This document shows positions 7,383 through 8,953 of a stretch of DNA of 8,953 nucleotides, one piece after another. Position 1 is the stretch's first letter. Each line of letters starts with the position of its first letter. The notes under the pieces were generated by a model. It was not told where the DNA came from and did not search any database. It saw only the letters and a list, made by a program, of their open reading frames with translations. This stretch comes from Bacteroidota bacterium (GTDB lineage: Bacteria; Bacteroidota; Bacteroidia; Cytophagales; Cyclobacteriaceae): positions 1-8,953 of the forward strand of contig QGUY01000163.1 of the NCBI GenBank assembly GCA_003242315.1. The letters run 5' to 3'. The translations under genes and the position numbers were made by a program.

Positions 7383-8593
7383 TTCTTGATATCGCTCACG
7401 CGAACGCCATAACGCAGCGCAATTGAACCGAGTACGTCTCCGCTGCGGACCTTGTATACGATACGATCGCGACCATAAGTGCTGCCCGGCGTATTGCGAG
7501 CCAGCATTTCAAGTTCTTTCTTCCCGACCTTCGACGCTGAGTCGAGGATGGCAACCCGATTTTGTTCCAGCTGCTCTTTAGCCAGTACCGGGACGTATAT
7601 CACGTATGGTTTCTGTGTATCGGGAAGAGCATTATGCTTAACTGAGGGGTTCAGCTTTTGCATGTCCTCGAGGCATATGCCGGTGAGTTTGGCAAATGTT
7701 TCAAAGTGGATGTACCGGTTCACCATCATGGTGTCGGCCGCCATCAGCATCTCCTCACCTTCGTCAATGAAGTTGTGCTGATCGAGGTAATTGAGTGTAT
7801 AGATCATCGCGACGAACTGCGGAACATACGACCGCGTTTCGCGAGGCAGATAGTTGTATATCTCCCAAAATGTCTTCTTGTATCCTGAGCGGCGAATGGC
7901 CCGTTTGACATTGCCGGGGCCGGTGTTGTATGCAGCCAGGGCAAGTTCCCAGTCGTTGAACATCCGGTAAAGATCCCGGAGGTATCGGCACGCAGCGTCG
8001 GTTGCCTTTTCAGGATCCATACGTTCGTCGAGATACCAATCCTGGTGCAGGCCATAGAACCTTCCGGTTGCCGACATGAATTGCCACAATCCTACGGCCG
8101 ACACTCGTGATACAGCCCGCGGATTGAGCGCGGATTCAATGATGGAAAGGTATTTTAGTTCGTCCGGGAGTCCGTACTTTGCCAGGTAGCGTTCAAAGAT
8201 CGGGAAGTAAAGATTTTTGCGGCGCATCATGAGCCGTGTGTAGTCGCGATCCTTGACCGTGAAATAGTTTATGAAAGCGTGCACCCGCTCGTTATAGTGC
8301 AGGGGAATCTCACCCTCTATGCAGGCGAGCCGATCTCGTATCAGTGAGGGGCTGTCGTCGCCGGGAATGTATTCGATGTCAGCCGGCGCGGCGAAATAGA
8401 CAAAATCCGCGGTATCTTCTTTGGACAGAATTTCCTGTTCCGCAGCAGCAAGTTCCAGGGAGTCAACCTGCATGGTGTCTCCCGCAGCCAGGGAAAGGGA
8501 GTCCAGCTGGAGTGACATTTCGTCCGGGATGTCCTGTGCCGACACGGCATGAATCCCCAGGATCGCCAGTAAAAAAAGTAATCCCCTACGCAT
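7175..8593 (-). CDS. mltD: MltD-like lytic murein transglycosylase with LysM domain (frameshifted near its 3' end)
   Basis: The enzyme cleaves the MurNAc-GlcNAc bond of peptidoglycan, giving 1,6-anhydro ends, and works in the periplasm. A signal peptide (1-19, cut after AVSA) precedes an acidic linker. The SLT domain spans about 115-265: catalytic Glu153 in IIESALNPRAVS, AVGLWQFM (166-173), ALAAYNTGPGNV (218-229) and LPRETRSYVPQF (249-260). A degenerate LysM-like segment (about 295-335) is followed by a clear LysM domain (378-422, YKVRSGDVLGSIALRYGV to GQRLNIW). After LNIWLKPSQSTAVV the frame turns Trp/His/Arg/Pro-rich and ends at 7175, while a second LysM domain continues in the -1 frame to 7110. 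The intact gene was therefore probably 7110-8593. ATG 8593 has an AGAGGA Shine-Dalgarno-like run at 8598-8603, unusual for this phylum. It starts 23 bases after the gatA stop. The catalytic domain is intact, so even the truncated product could be active. Confidence 0.9.
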   Translation of the reverse strand: MRRGLLFLLAILGIHAVSAQDIPDEMSLQLDSLSLAAGDTMQVDSLELAAAEQEILSKEDTADFVYFAAPADIEYIPGDDSPSLIRDRLACIEGEIPLHYNERVHAFINYFTVKDRDYTRLMMRRKNLYFPIFERYLAKYGLPDELKYLSIIESALNPRAVSRVSAVGLWQFMSATGRFYGLHQDWYLDERMDPEKATDAACRYLRDLYRMFNDWELALAAYNTGPGNVKRAIRRSGYKKTFWEIYNYLPRETRSYVPQFVAMIYTLNYLDQHNFIDEGEEMLMAADTMMVNRYIHFETFAKLTGICLEDMQKLNPSVKHNALPDTQKPYVIYVPVLAKEQLEQNRVAILDSASKVGKKELEMLARNTPGSTYGRDRIVYKVRSGDVLGSIALRYGVRVSDIKKWNNLSSNTIRVGQRLNIWLKPSQSTAVVWHVHLRPHPRPYPIPKRMLSSLGTPFGIFPESLRGSPSKS

Positions 8594-8616
8594 TTATTCC
8601 TCTGTGTCTCTGTCTC

Positions 8617-8953
8617 TTATCGTCCGGGACCCATTTGCAGAATTTCCCTGGAAAAATGAAAAAGTTTCGATTCCTCGAAGTCATCGGTCAAAACCTGCAT
8701 TCCCACAGGCAAACCCGAATTATCAGACCCACAAGGTAGCGAAATTGCGGGAATTCCGGCAACATTCGCCTGCACCGAGAACAGGTCTGCCAGGTACATT
8801 TCCAGCGGATTTTCCGTGTGTTCCCCCAATTTAAACGCTGTAGTGGGCGTAATTGGCATAATCATGAAATCATACATGTGAAGGATTTCCTTCATTTTGT
8901 CCCTTATGATCCGCCGCACTCTCTGGGCTTTCGTGTAGTAGGCGTCGTAATAG
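8617..8953 (-). CDS. gatA: Asp/Glu-tRNA amidotransferase subunit A, C-terminal fragment
   Basis: GatA is the amidase subunit of GatCAB, which converts Glu-tRNA(Gln) (and Asp-tRNA(Asn) in many bacteria) to the amidated form in organisms lacking the direct synthetase. Only the last ~111 residues are present; the amidase-signature core and its Lys-Ser-Ser triad lie beyond the right edge. The reading frame enters at 8952 with YYDAYYTKAQRVRR, a stretch typical of GatA, then shows PTTAFKLGEHTENPLEMYLAD, SVQANVAGIPAISLPCG and GLPVGMQVL, all characteristic of the GatA C-terminus. It ends with TAA at 8617. The transglycosylase gene starts 23 bases later, so the two are probably co-transcribed, although their functions are unrelated. 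Allantoin or urea amidases share the fold, but the motif set favours GatA. Confidence 0.93.
   Translation of the reverse strand, partial: YYDAYYTKAQRVRRIIRDKMKEILHMYDFMIMPITPTTAFKLGEHTENPLEMYLADLFSVQANVAGIPAISLPCGSDNSGLPVGMQVLTDDFEESKLFHFSREILQMGPGR

Noticed and set aside
1..8953. Mobile element, CRISPR array, tRNA or undescribed multi-gene system
   Set aside because: Every long frame belongs to a known chromosomal family on one strand. I saw no transposase or integrase, no regularly spaced repeats and no tRNA cloverleaf.

Overview
The window looks like chromosomal DNA of a Bacteroidota bacterium, probably a Cytophagales-like, gliding or T9SS-bearing lineage. The grounds are a SprA gene, a DUF4837 lipoprotein (a family I know only from Bacteroidota), a perfect Bacteroidota-type -7 promoter box (TATCTTTG), and few Shine-Dalgarno sequences. 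Base composition is near 50% GC by eye. I cannot name the genus from sequence alone.

All genes lie on the minus strand, so transcription runs from right to left. In that order: the 3' end of gatA (8617-8953, cut by the window edge); an MltD-like lytic transglycosylase with LysM repeats (7110-8593), split by an apparent frameshift between its two C-terminal LysM domains; a DUF4837 lipoprotein (5910-7016); a 134-base intergenic spacer with degenerate heptamer repeats, a palindrome and a promoter; an NADP-type malic enzyme fused to a phosphotransacetylase-like domain (maeB, 3472-5751); a Rho-independent terminator (3412-3441); ruvA (2764-3354); and the first ~906 codons of sprA (1-2719, running off the left edge).

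The layout suggests three transcription blocks. gatA and the transglycosylase are 23 bases apart and could be co-transcribed, with the DUF4837 gene 93 bases further on. maeB has its own promoter and ends at a good terminator. ruvA and sprA are close (44 bases) and probably form one unit. The genes do not form one pathway. They are a translation-fidelity enzyme, peptidoglycan remodelling, an uncharacterised envelope lipoprotein, central carbon metabolism, recombination and the outer-membrane T9SS translocon. As I recall, malic enzyme-ruvA-sprA order recurs in Bacteroidota.

I found no evidence of a mobile element, CRISPR array, RNA gene or undescribed defence or biosynthetic system. The main oddities are the broken reading frame in the transglycosylase, the repeat tract that supplies the stop codon of the DUF4837 gene, and the lack of any ATG start for sprA.
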